From positions 372,001 through 436,000 of the forward strand of contig CP084609.1 in NCBI GenBank assembly GCA_025917655.1: DNA of 64,000 nt, read 5' to 3'. Both the position numbers and the translations under genes were made by a program. Under the pieces are notes generated by a model that was not told the origin of the DNA, did not search any database, and saw nothing but the letters and a program-made list of their open reading frames with translations. Source of the stretch: Chlorella sorokiniana (Eukaryota; Chlorophyta; Trebouxiophyceae; Chlorellales; Chlorellaceae). Positions 27,201 through 37,418 of the stretch are shown here, in pieces (the first letter of the stretch is position 1; every line of letters begins with the position of its first letter).

Positions 27201-27491
27201 GGAGGCTGCAGTCGTCGAAGCCGCTCCACCACAGGCAATACAAATGCCAAAGTTTTCCCACTGCCAGTGCATGCTTCAACGGCAACATCTTTGTTGCCGC
27301 AAAACAGTGGGATAGCGGCCTCCTGCAAGCCGTCGAAAACAAAAGCGTCCAAGAGCGGAGTGACGACTCGCCGCGGAGTTTGCGTCGCCCAAACTCGTGC
27401 TCACCTGAACTGGGGTAAGACTGACGAGGCCTAGGTGCTGCAGGATGTTCTGGCTTTCCGGGGCTATGCATTTGAGGTCGGTGAATAGCAT
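24281..27491 (-). CDS. DDX55: DEAD-box RNA helicase DDX55/Spb4 family
   Basis: Spb4/DDX55 remodels rRNA in early nucleolar pre-60S particles. Helicase motifs appear in order: Q motif ([15 protein letters not shown]), [23 protein letters not shown], the SAT box in LFSATQT, then domain 2 with ARGLDIP and [11 protein letters not shown]. The family C-terminus follows ([54 protein letters not shown]). Seventeen exons: 27405-27491, 27185-27322, 26970-27085, 26776-26891, 26578-26679, 26398-26463, 26212-26315, 26044-26097, 25895-25958, 25676-25774, 25514-25595, 25326-25389, 25096-25231, 24900-24987, 24703-24826, 24525-24628, 24281-24442. Donors after 26578, 26044 and 24900 are GC. The sum, 1706 nt, lacks one base; the G7 run at 25516-25522 is the slip. 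The start at 27491 fits the family length, though the open frame extends upstream to 27638. Confidence 0.94.
25516..25522 (-). other. DDX55: Apparent one-base shortfall in G/C run (DDX55)
   Basis: The exon reads HWVVQFDPP into a run of seven C (minus strand). With eight C the exon ends PPQ exactly at a GTAGGT donor and joins [16 protein letters not shown], matching the plant family's DPPQDPN. With seven, neither the donor phase nor the next exon fits. Confidence 0.65.
25785..25846. repeat. Short tandem repeat in DDX55 intron
   Basis: Three copies of a unit of about 22 bp beginning GTACAAGTAAGGGGCACAGTT, diverging by a few bases, lie in the intron between exons 25676-25774 and 25895-25958. 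On the sense (minus) strand they are pyrimidine-rich. An 11-base poly-G lies further along, near 25650-25661. Confidence 0.7.
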
Positions 27492-27659
27492 CCTTCCTGC
27501 GCTTTGTGCTCCCTCCCTGTGCTCCCACGCTTTGCACTCGTGCACTATCAAGTTGGTTTCGCTTGGTAGTGCCGCTGTACGGATGCCTCTCCCGTCTTGG
27601 TTCCTACACGAAGATGCACATGTGATTACTCTTATCAACCTTATCCTGCAATCTACACT

Positions 27660-27933
27660 ATGTTTCCTCCTTGGGTTGAAGCAGTAGTCCCTCTAGGGCT
27701 TATCACGGCTTTCATCGCCGCACAAGGAGGGCTGCAGGTTGGGGGCATTTTCATTTCTTTAATGGTATTGCCGTCTATGGTAGTGATTTCGCGACATCCG
27801 CGTCCCGCAGGGAGTTGTGCAACACGCGTGCTTTGGGAAGCCGAAGGCTGTGGGCGTAGATGCCTGGGATCGGTTATTGCTCGCCCGTAACAGTAGCAAG
27901 CCGTGGGTGAGTAGGAACCTCTGCACGTTGTAA
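27660..27933 (+). CDS. NDUFA1: NADH dehydrogenase MWFE subunit (NDUFA1)
   Basis: NDUFA1/MWFE is a one-span accessory subunit of mitochondrial complex I, needed for assembly of the membrane arm. Exon 1 (27660-27737) encodes MFPPWVEAVVPLGLITAFIA, the family's MxxVWLEAxLPLGII-like membrane anchor. Exon 2 (27811-27933), after a CCCGCAG acceptor, encodes FGKPKAVGVDAWDRLLLARN, matching the plant G(R/K)PKxxGxDxWDxxxxRR. The total is 66 aa, the usual family length, ending with TAA. A possible donor at 27907 (GTGAGT) would give a slightly different last few residues. The gene is divergent from DDX55 (about 170 bp between starts) and converges on RBP45/47. It is small enough to be missed by automated prediction. 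Confidence 0.8.
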
Positions 27934-28315
27934 CTTTTAGTTGTTGTCATGCCGCGCCTGAGCGCTTGGTGAACTTTACACGGACACTGACGTGAATACT
28001 TGTTTCTGTCACAGGCTTGAAGACCAGCAGCTGGGCAGCAAGGCGGCATGTAACCAACAGCAATTGCCACCATAAATACGGTCGTCAATTCAGGTGGCCT
28101 TGAACATAGTGAAAGGAAGCATACCAGCGACGTTGCACACAGGGATTGCAGAGGTGGTTGAATCCAGCATGGGAGAAGCGAGCAGACTAGAAGCTGGTGG
28201 CCGGGGAGCAAACCGTTTCTTTCAAAACCTCTTTCAAACCGTTTCAAAGAGGGGAAAAGAAGGGACGATTAAGTACGAGCTGAAAGTTCTGGGGTTTTCT
28301 TTTGGCGAAGAGTGA

Positions 28316-30493
28316 TTAGCCCATGAAGCTTGCAAACAGCTGGCTGCCAAGCAGTGCAGGGTTGGGCTTGCCAGGGAATTCGCCTGCAGGAAAGGAAAAC
28401 ACATCAACCTCACAGATGAGGTCATACTCCTGCCTGATGTTGCCAGCCCTCTTTTCCGGAATGCACCTGTGGAGGCCAGCGTACCTTTGTCAATTGTGTT
28501 GACATTCGCAATGCTATCGCCCTCGGTTTGCTGGGCTGTCCCTTGCTTGCCATTGATCTGTGATGCACTGTTAGTTGGTGGACCAGCAGGCGTCGTGGTG
28601 ACTGCGTTTCCACTGCCACTTTGAGCAGCAACAGCACTTGTCGCAGCGTTAGCGCCTCCCGGTGTTCCACCATTTGGTCGCATTAAGGTTGCCAATGTGG
28701 CCCCATTGGCATGCTGGTAGGCCTGAAACATAGCTGGATCAGGCTGCGGCTGCATGCCAAAGGCCGCTGCAGCATAGGGATCGCTCCCAGGCATACCACC
28801 CAGCTGATATGCACCTGCCATTGCTGCCGCAGCTGCTGGGTCAAATGGACCAGCCATACCAAAGGGGGCGCCTGCAAAAATGATTAACAGGGGTCCTTGA
28901 ATAGAAATGATAACATCATCTCCTCGACATGCAAGGCGTGAGCAGCAGCACACCGTGCATGCCAGCAAAATGAGGTCCGGCCATGGCGCCTTGCTGTTGT
29001 GCCTGGTTGGCTACCCGAGACGACGATCTGCCCCAGCTGATGCGCATGGCTGATGCGCCCATGACCTGGCCATTCATAGTTGCCATTGCACGCTCTGCTG
29101 CGGTGCGCAGCACAAACTGTACAAAGCCGCAGCCCTTCCCCTGTCACACACATGAGCAAGCACACGATGAACCAAGAATCCAGGCACACAGATCAGCATA
29201 CAACTTACGGCAGGAATTTTGACGTAGATAATGTCGCCAAAGCGGGAGAAAGCAGCCCGCAGCTGCTCTTCCGTCACCCCATTACTCAAGCCACCAATGA
29301 AAAGAGTCGTGTTAGTGGGATCAAAATCTGTGGTGGGCCCAAACACAAGCAGATTACGAAAGGACCAGTCACAAAAAAGGAAAGCACAAGCAACCTTCAC
29401 CTGACGGATGCGGTGCCTGCACTGCACTTGCCGTTGTTGAATTGGCATTCTTCTTAGCAGTTGCCAAGCTGACACGGATTGGACGATTGGACAAGAAGTG
29501 ACCATTCATTTCAGTTAAGGCTTTATCTCGCTCCGTCTCGACGCTGCGGATACACGAAAAAAAGTGTGGCAACCTGAACGTATGCATATCAAGATGCACC
29601 CACTTGCCTGAAACGCACAAAACCATAACCTTTGCTACGCCCTGTAGCTGCGTCAGTGATGACTTTGGCACTACGAACGCTGGGATAAAACTGCCGGAAG
29701 TACTCCTGCAGAAATAGTATAATTTGCACCCTTCATTGCAACAGAACACGCATGCCAATGCAGATGTTTGCCAACAGAGCCGAAAGCGTACCTGGAGAAT
29801 GATGTCGGTAACATCAGGCGCAAGATCGCCAACAAACAGAGACGCGCAGTCTGCAGATCCAGTCAACGTTGTACTTTGCAGCGTTCAAGCTTCGAATCAA
29901 CATGAATCAGCAGCCTAGCTCACCTTCGCCAGCAGGCTGAGCTTTTCCCACGCCATACGCTGCCCAGTTCAGCCGAAAAACCTGGTCTGTGCCTGGGATC
30001 GGTTGCCCATTAAAACTTTTGAGGAGCATATCAGCTGCTTCGTGGGTGCGAAACTCAAGGAAGGCATAACCTGCACAAGAAGTACAGATTCAAGTGGAGT
30101 CAACAGAACTAAAGACAAACACTGACCTCCTGCGATACCATAGAACATTTACAGTAATGGCGACATTGTGACATGCCCCTCTTGGCACCAGACTTCACCT
30201 TCACTGGCTCCAGTTGCACGATTCCGAATGAGCTTTACGCTCACGAGTTGGTTGGTACTCACAAATATGTTGTACAGAAAGCTCTCGTCCATCCAAGGAG
30301 CCAGATCGCCAACCTTGCAGTAATGGTGAAAAGCGCATCAACCCTCGGAAAAAGTTTGAACTTCAAGGGGTTGGGCACTATACGCTGCCTGGGGCTGCGC
30401 TCTGTTTTTGCTGTACTTGTGGTCGCAGCAACCCACCCATAGACTTTTTGAAGCCACCTCAGCAGAAGGAATTACGCTCGCATCGGTCGCCAT
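28316..30493 (-). CDS. RBP47: RBP45/RBP47-type triple-RRM nuclear mRNA-binding protein
   Basis: Plant RBP45/47 proteins bind poly(A)/oligo(U) RNA in the nucleus and join stress granules. Ten exons sum to 1380 nt (459 aa): 30437-30493, 30199-30313, 29924-30070, 29792-29850, 29608-29705, 29401-29543, 29209-29327, 28954-29140, 28485-28871, 28316-28383. RRM1 carries LWVGDLAPWMDESFLYNIF and GYAFLEF. RRM2 carries SLFVGDLAPDVTD and SKGYGFVRF. RRM3 carries TLFIGGLSNGVTEEQL and KGCGFVQFV. A Gly/Ala/Met/Gln-rich tail follows, ending FPGKPNPALLGSQLFASFMG. The donor after 29608 is GC. The initiator (MATDASVIPSAEVASKSLW) is the last in-frame ATG before RRM1; the frame is open further upstream to 30703. 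Confidence 0.93.
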
Positions 30494-33175
30494 TCCTCGC
30501 TCGACAACTTGCTGCGTCGCGTGCGCGTGCACAGTCGGTTCAGGGCCGCTTGAGCGGTTGTTGAACTGGCGAGGCAACGCTGGCTTGATGTAGTGAGCAA
30601 CGCAGGCACCTGGCTGCGGGCCCTCACTGATTCGCAAGAAAGATAAAAATTCGACGTCAAGCGAGGGAATAGCGCAAAGAAGCCGTAGAGAAGTGAGGCA
30701 CATGTCAGGAGGGCGAGGAAGGCACGGCTGCTGACCTGTTGAGGACTCCAGTTCGGTGACAGAGAACTGTCAAGGCTTGTTTCATTTCAGTGGTAATCCT
30801 TCTATTGGAGACGTTACAGCTGTCCCCTTGTGGCCAGGGCTTGGGGCCAGCCGGCGCATGGTTCATCTTTGCCAGTGCTCCGGCTTCATGTCTCGAGGCG
30901 GCACAGCCTTTGGGGGTTCAAAGCAAGCAAATTAATTTTAGGTTTCAGCCTTCGAAAGGAGCGTGGCATCAGGCAGGGAATTTGATTTGCTCAGCACAGG
31001 GCACTGAAGCCTGCGGCAGCCTCAGAAGCCTGCCCCAGACGAGCGTGCAACGAGTTGCGTTTCCCATTGCAACGTTCTACATTAATGTTGCCGTTGTGGG
31101 AACTTGCATTGCTTTGTTTCCAGCAGTTTATGTTGTCGCATATCTGGGTGCGCAATGGGCGGCATGTCAACAACACGCTCATTGCAATGACATGCAACAG
31201 AATCGCCTACTGCAGCATCCCTTCCATTTTAATAAGTACATGTGGTCCTTTCGTCCTGCTAAACCAGACCCAAAGCTGTCCATTCAGGACTGGGCTGGCT
31301 GCCATGAGCATTGCTTGATGGTGACATGGGCGGTAGCGTGAGTTTATTCTACATAATAATGCCGCTGCTTGGCCAACCTTATGCCTTCCCAATGTTCGCT
31401 GATTTGGGTGTCAAACGCTTAGCTTCGGTATCAGCGCCAAACCACGTTATTAGTTCCGCCAGGCCCCGCATGTTCCCATGTTGTGCCGCTTGACCCGGCG
31501 CCAGAGATTATCACGCCCCTGGCCAAGCCTGATTCTGCGCACACAAAATAGACCCGATACCCGACCCATCGCATGAACACGGCTGGCCGCCCTCCATCTC
31601 CACAGATATCAGACACACTGCCTCCTTTTCACGCATTCCAGCCTCTTCATAGAGCGTTGTCTGACCTATGTGGAGCGAAATTATGCCTGCGGGCGCTGCA
31701 GCGGTCAAACCATCCGTCGCCTGTGGCAGAACCCAGCGTGCCCACCCTTGATCCGATGTTTTGTTCTTTGTGCACGCACGTTTTCGCATTCTCTTGTAGC
31801 CGCCCTCTCTGGGCTGCCCTCTCTATCTGGCTGACAAAGCGCCGCCGGAAGCACCGCCATCCGGTGGTGCACCGTGCAAGCCTTCAATGCACCCCCGCGC
31901 CGAAAGCTGCCAACACGGCGGCAGGAGGCTGTCACGCCGTGCACACCGACCTCTTGTGTGTTCCGCTATAACAGTCCATCCCTTGAACCGATTGAGCAGC
32001 ACATATCTACGAATGAATGAAACCCAACTGTGTCTCTGTGGGCATGAATGGTTGGAAAGGTCGAAAGAAAGTCGTTGGCCACGCAGGGACATGCTATTTG
32101 TCCCTCGAGAGCGTAACGCGATGCTACAGGCTGTCCTCAAACAGTAGGGATAGGCATCAAAGGTATGTAAGTGATTTTTGTTGGGTTTCTGGTTTCAGGG
32201 CGGCCTCAAGACGACCGAGGGCATTGGGGAATAGACGCCTGGACAGTGACGATGCAAAGGCAGCAGAGGTGATCTTTATCGGCTCGCTACAGGTCCCTCC
32301 CGCCGCTGTGTGTTTTGGGTGGAAGCCTACTTGACAATCACTTTTGTGTGGTTTTCTTCTCGATCTTTTAGACATATTAACACTCGCATGCGGAATGCCG
32401 AGGGCTTGCTCCCAGGTATATTTTGTTCCAGGTGCACCAAGCGCATTAGCACACATAGTTATAATCAGTTGCAGGCATGCTTGCTGCGCACGAGGCAGTC
32501 CCTGTGCTTGACAGCACACCCCGCCACTTCCCATGAGTTCCTCCTGCATCAATGGCCTGCCTTTCACTACCCCACAGCACGCTTTAGCAACTGTCCAAGC
32601 AGTGACATTATCAGGGTTGTGTCAGAGTCGAGCCATAGTCAGTTACTTCTGTGCTCATTTGTGCCAAGATCATAACTCGCATCCCTAGTTGAAAGCGCTC
32701 AATAATATGCTAGTGTGCTGTGTGGATATACCCAAACTACATTGAAGAAGGATCGCAGTCCAGGCTGCCCCCTCCTTAGCTGAATCACTTTCCTCGTCTT
32801 TGCTTTCCTAGCATCCCCCTTGCAGCACATTGTCCTTGCCAGCATGCTCCCCTGTTCCATCCTTCAGTAACAGGGGAGCATTCAATTCTTCAGTTTCAAT
32901 AAATAGCAGGTCCTATTCTTCTATTGTTTCAATGCATTTCTTCTGCAACGTGCTCAAGTTGATGAGTCTATTCCAAGCCTGTTGAGCATTGTGCTTCGTG
33001 AAGCCTGCTGAAATCACAGTTCGTGGCAGCAACACTCGTCTGCCGGGCAGGGGCTAGCCAAGGTATCCTGTCGAGGACTGTTGTGTCCTGTCAGCAAGGT
33101 GTCAAGCTGTACCTTGGATTATGTAGCCACCCACCCACAATCTGGCACTTCTCCCTTCAACCCTTGCTTTTGTAG
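30494..33175. other. 2.7 kb without recognised gene
   Basis: Between the RBP45/47 start (-) and the first placed MFAP1 exon (+). A 183-codon frame at 30790-31341 (+) contains one hydrophobic span (AFPIATFYINVAVVGTCIAL) but has no family match I know. Frames at 31573-31971 (+), 31511-31789 (-) and 32157-32567 (-) overlap each other and look like chance openings. The short 5' exon of MFAP1, which should end ...AG, probably lies near 33000 but was not identified. Confidence 0.4.
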
Positions 33176-35025
33176 ATACTGGACGGGTAAAGCGCCGGAT
33201 TGGGCTGTTGAGCAAGCTGGGGATGAAACGCGCTTCGTGCCTCCCTCTTCCAGTATTCCTAGGGCCAGCTCTGGCCACGCAAAGGCAGATCCACGGCTGT
33301 TGCGACTAGGCCAAAAACAGCAGCAAAGCCAGAGCGGGCGCCGACATGCTACGGAGGCAATCATTGTGCAAAGACACCCAGCACCGGTGGCCGGAAGCAC
33401 CACGGGTGAAGCAAATGTCGACTCGGCTGGTGAAGCTGTATATGAGAGAGCGCATGAGCAGGATGACGATGAAATTGCCTTGCGAAGGTTGGCCATACGC
33501 TCTCGACAGGCGACTGAAAGTCACGGCGTGCATCTTGATGAGGAGTTTCAGGTCTGGGGACAGCCTTTGCGTCACTTGCCCTATATAAACAGCCTGTTGT
33601 CAGAATGTTGCGCTTCAATGTTTGACTGCCCTTCCATTGAGCTTCCTTCTCAATTTCAAGCAGGACAGCGAAGACACTTCTCACTACACCTCGGCCGATA
33701 GCAGCGATGATGAGGATAGGCCTGCTATGCTCAAGCCGGCATTTGTCCCCAAGGCAGAGCGCAAGGTATGCAAGTTTGAAACCATATGCATTTCTGTGGG
33801 AGGGTGCTGTTGGGGAGGCCATGGGCAAGGCCATCGTCGACTGTCGTATATGGAAGGGTCTGCGCCTTTGGCTCCCAATAAACGATGCAGACACTAGAGG
33901 AAGCAGATGGCAGTGCCATGGCAGAGCAGACTACATTGCAGCAGGCCGGACAACAAGATGATCGCAGGCGTCAGACGCATGAGCTTATTCTGCAAGCCAA
34001 GCTGCAAGATGTGCAGGTCCGAGGCTCGTCCACACATCATTCTGTTTCAAATGTTTCCAGTCGTTGTTCACTCACTAGCCCACTGGAAAATCTTGCGCAG
34101 GTAATGAATCAAGGCGACCAATCTGATCTGGATACTAGCGATGACGAAGAAAGCGAGCTAGCGCAGTATGAAGCTTGGAAGCAGCGGGAACTCCAGCGGA
34201 TTGCCCGTGACAGGTGCGCCCACCACATCTTGGTAACCTTTGCTGCTTGCAACGGAAACCGTCTCTGGCGCACTTTGCTGTGCCCAGTAAGGTCATCGAG
34301 TTTGAAATGCCAAGAGAAATTGTTGTCAATGCTTTGATTCAAGAGAGGAATGATAGTTTCTGGCTGTTGAGCTTGGATATGTCTGCATGGCTGAGACACC
34401 TTAGTTAAGCGCATGCTGTTTTTGGATGTGCAGGCACCTTCGACAGGCTAGCAACACAGCAGAAACGGGGGTCTCTGGCCCACTGTCTGGCTTATCAGGG
34501 GTGGGACAGCCCAACTCGAAGAAGAAATGGAAGTTTCTGCAGGTAGGCTTGGTTTTGTGCCCCTTAACACAAGCACTGCGATCTTGTGTCATGGTAGACG
34601 ACAAGCGTCATCATGTGCCAATGCGCCTTCATTGATGCAGAAATACTGGCACAAGGGGGCGTTTTTCCAAAGCGATGGTGGCGCAGGAGACGATGTATTG
34701 GGAGACATCATGCACAGGGACTACGATGCACCCACGGGCGAAGACAAGTTTGACAAGCAACTTCTGCCAAAGATTATGCAGGTCCATCTGCACCCTTGCA
34801 ATCATCCACCCTGCAGGCAGCAGCAGTTGAATTTGCCCCGACGTACCCTGAGCTCTATCCTCTTGTTTGTAGCAGGTTCGTGCATTTGGGCGTCGCGGTC
34901 GTGTGAAGCACACGCATCTTCTGGCGGAAGACACCACACAGCAAGCTACGCTGGAAATCCGCAACCAGCCCAGACCGCTCTTGCATGCTGCATCGTTTCA
35001 GCGTCCTAAGTTCACACCTACGTAG
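33176..35025 (+). CDS. MFAP1: MFAP1-like spliceosome B-complex protein (5' exon missing)
   Basis: MFAP1 (yeast Spp381-related) joins the spliceosomal B complex in the nucleus. Seven exons were placed: 33176-33551, 33664-33765, 33891-34016, 34101-34213, 34434-34542, 34641-34781, 34876-35025. The first begins with the conserved RYWTGKAPDW. Then come acidic blocks, KPAFVPKAERK, SDLDTSDDEESELAQYEAWK and WKFLQKYWHKGAFFQSD. The signature APTGEDKFDKQLLPKIMQV comes next, and VRAFGRRGRVKHTHLLAEDT precedes the stop. All phases agree. The charged helical stretch before KKKWKFLQ is shorter than in animals and plants and is replaced by a Ser/Gly-rich linker. One exon may have been missed in the 34214-34433 intron. 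The initiator exon is not found. The gene converges on CDKA with about 160 bp between stops. Confidence 0.9.
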
Positions 35026-35188
35026 ATGTAGACGTAGATACTGGAGCTTGAAGAAAAGCACTGCAATGCCCATGCCCTGTTGCCTTTTTGGTTCCAATGT
35101 GCGCATCGTAAATTAGATGACCTTTGTTAAAGACATAACAGCTGATCATAGTGAATGATTGATATTTTTATTTTGATATTTCATCCTA

Positions 35189-36687
35189 TCATTGTTGGAA
35201 CCAGGGATGCTCAAGGGCTGCCCGAGCCGTAATGCGTTCCGACGGATTGTAGCACAAAAGGCGAGATAGGAGGTCCACCCCAATAGGACCCAAGGTAGGG
35301 ACCACGGTGTGCAGGTCACGAGGCCGCCATTGAGGAAAACAGTCCTGGACAAGGTGATCAAGCAAATCAAGGCCAACGCATTTGTTAATTTTAGGAGAAC
35401 TAAGTTTACCTTAAAATCGGGAAGGTGCGAAACACCTGGCCACACTGCTTCCGAGGGGGTTCCCAGTACTTGAAATATTTTATACAGTTCATCTATCTCC
35501 TGCAAACGTGAACAACAACAAGACGGCATTGAGGGTTTGAGCATGCACTGCTGCTGCCTCATAAAGGCACAAAGTCCCGTACCGAATCCCCAGGAAAAGC
35601 GGTTTCTGGTTGACCATTTCCGCAAAAATGCAGCCAATGCTCCACAAATCCACGGGAGTTGAGTAATGTTTGGTGCCTAACAGGATTTCAGGTGCCCGGT
35701 ACCACAATGTAATCACCTGCACTTTACAAGAGACATCATTCATGCTGCAGGTTCACCGGTACAGGAACATCCTGGTAGGCATGCCTGCCAGTCATGGCTT
35801 ACTCCACGCACTTCATGCGTGTACTGTCTGACAGGGATGCCAAAGGCTCGTGCGAGCCCAAAGTCGGCCAGCTTCATTGTGTTGCTCATGCGGTCAATAA
35901 GCAGGTTCTGTGGCTTCATGTCACGATGTAGGATACTACAGGCAGACAAACCTTCGTCACGTTGAAAGGCCCATTGGGTTGAGGAACAGGCACTGGATTG
36001 CAGCGACTAGTTTGACCTGGCAGCCAACGTCAGGCACAGCCCCGAACAACAACTACACACCGATGTGAGTGGCAATAAGCAATTCCTTGCAACATCTGGT
36101 ACAAAAAGCGCTGCACAGCAAGACAGACAAGTGAGCTTGACAATTCACCAATTCATGCGGTGTCATGTCGCACCTTGACGACTGTTTCATCTTGGTAAAG
36201 TTGTGGATTTGAATCCATGTGTTTCTTTAAATCTACATCCAGAAATTCAAACACCAAGTAAAGCTTACGGTCTTCATGCACAACATCCTCCAAACTACAG
36301 TTGCAGCCGGGATTGGAACATGAAGGTGTTCGTCTCTCATAAGCTCATGCAAGATAGTAACTTCGCATCATGGGGCCTACCAAACTATATTTTCATGGTT
36401 CAATTCCTTCAACAAAGAAATTTCACGAATGGCAGTGGAGGGCACCCCTTCTTCCTCCTGTTCCAGCCTGGACACAACGCAAGGGTTGAGCTGCACTGTT
36501 CCACAGCCTATCTGCACAAGCTGTTGCACAAAAGGCACCTCATGCTTGGCACCTTATACTATGCTTTTGCAGTGTACCTGATCTGCTTCAGGGCAAGCAC
36601 GCGCTGAGATTCCCTGTCCTTTGCTTTAAAAACAACGCCATATGTTCCCTCGCCAATCCTTCCAAGCGTTTGGTACTTGCTGTCCAT
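35189..36687 (-). CDS. CDKA: A-type cyclin-dependent kinase (PSTAIRE)
   Basis: CDKA pairs with cyclins to drive G1/S and G2/M. Exons: 36578-36687, 36381-36467, 36174-36294, 36061-36110, 35812-35935, 35583-35716, 35410-35499, 35189-35344. Kinase landmarks are the G-loop [12 protein letters not shown] with its inhibitory T and Y, ALKQIR, the hallmark [41 protein letters not shown] with the T-loop threonine in QYTHEV, and [10 protein letters not shown]. The C-lobe ends [11 protein letters not shown]. The sum is 872 nt, one short of 290 residues plus stop. The C4 at 35588-35591 is the slip: one more G on the coding strand gives FLGDS joined to EIDELYKIF, the family spacing. ATG 36687 is chosen because the family starts just before the G-loop. 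The gene is head to head with UTP15. Confidence 0.95.
35588..35591 (-). other. CDKA: Apparent one-base shortfall in G/C run (CDKA)
   Basis: Coding strand reads KPLFLGI then a GTACGG donor in the wrong phase for the next exon EIDELYKIF. Adding one G to the G4 run gives LFLGDS, the standard LFPGDSEIDQLF of CDKA. Confidence 0.6.
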
Positions 36688-37418
36688 ACCTCTGCATGAA
36701 GAGCCATCGTGATGGTTCTGTTGCACATATATGAAGAGGGGAGGAGATAATTGTGCATGCATTGTCAGCGTAGAAGTCATGGGACTAGCTGCAAAGCCAT
36801 CAAAGGTGAGAATCGTGTGGAGGTGGGTGCATGAGGGGCAACTGCAACTTTGCCCTATGCAAGCAGCTCCCCTTTATTAGTCACAAACTTGCTGCTGATC
36901 GAAAGGCTTTTTGTGGCTGTGAACCTCAGCGGTCAACTCCAGCAAGTGCCAGATCATTCGACAGTGCACAGCAAAAGTGCAACAAGGCGCATGGTTCAAC
37001 ATAAATCGTGAAACGGCACTTGGCTTGCACCATGTCAGCCACGACTGTCAATCTCGCAAATAGGCCTCAAACTGCCAACATAAACAGGGAGAGTTCCCCA
37101 GAAGACGAAGTACCTGCTGTTCGCTGAAGCCGCTACGTCCCGTAGCACCTCCTTACCACAAGTGCCTTATTTGCTGTGCTTTTTCTGCGATTGTCCTCGC
37201 AGCCTCTTCCATCCCCGGCGCTTCTGCTGAGCAGTATACATGATGTACACCATTGGCGGAAGGGGCTCAAGCTGAAGAAACAACCAATGCACTAAACATG
37301 TATACCCCCGTTTGTCATTCTCATTGTTTGAGGCCTGGGTGATTCGTGCGAACTCACTGCGTGTGCATCCTTTTGGTTCTTTTCCAAGTCAAGAACTTAT
37401 CGCATCATATGTCCGAAC
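36688..37418. promoter_or_regulatory. Divergent promoter region CDKA/UTP15
   Basis: About 730 bp separates the starts of a cell-cycle kinase (-) and a ribosome-assembly gene (+). A small upstream exon of UTP15 may lie here, since its family usually has 30-50 more N-terminal residues. No other gene or clear motif is visible. Confidence 0.4.

Noticed and set aside
30790-31341. 183-codon + strand gene upstream of RBP45/47
   Set aside because: No family match, no splice partners, and it overlaps the probable RBP45/47 promoter; kept only as a note.
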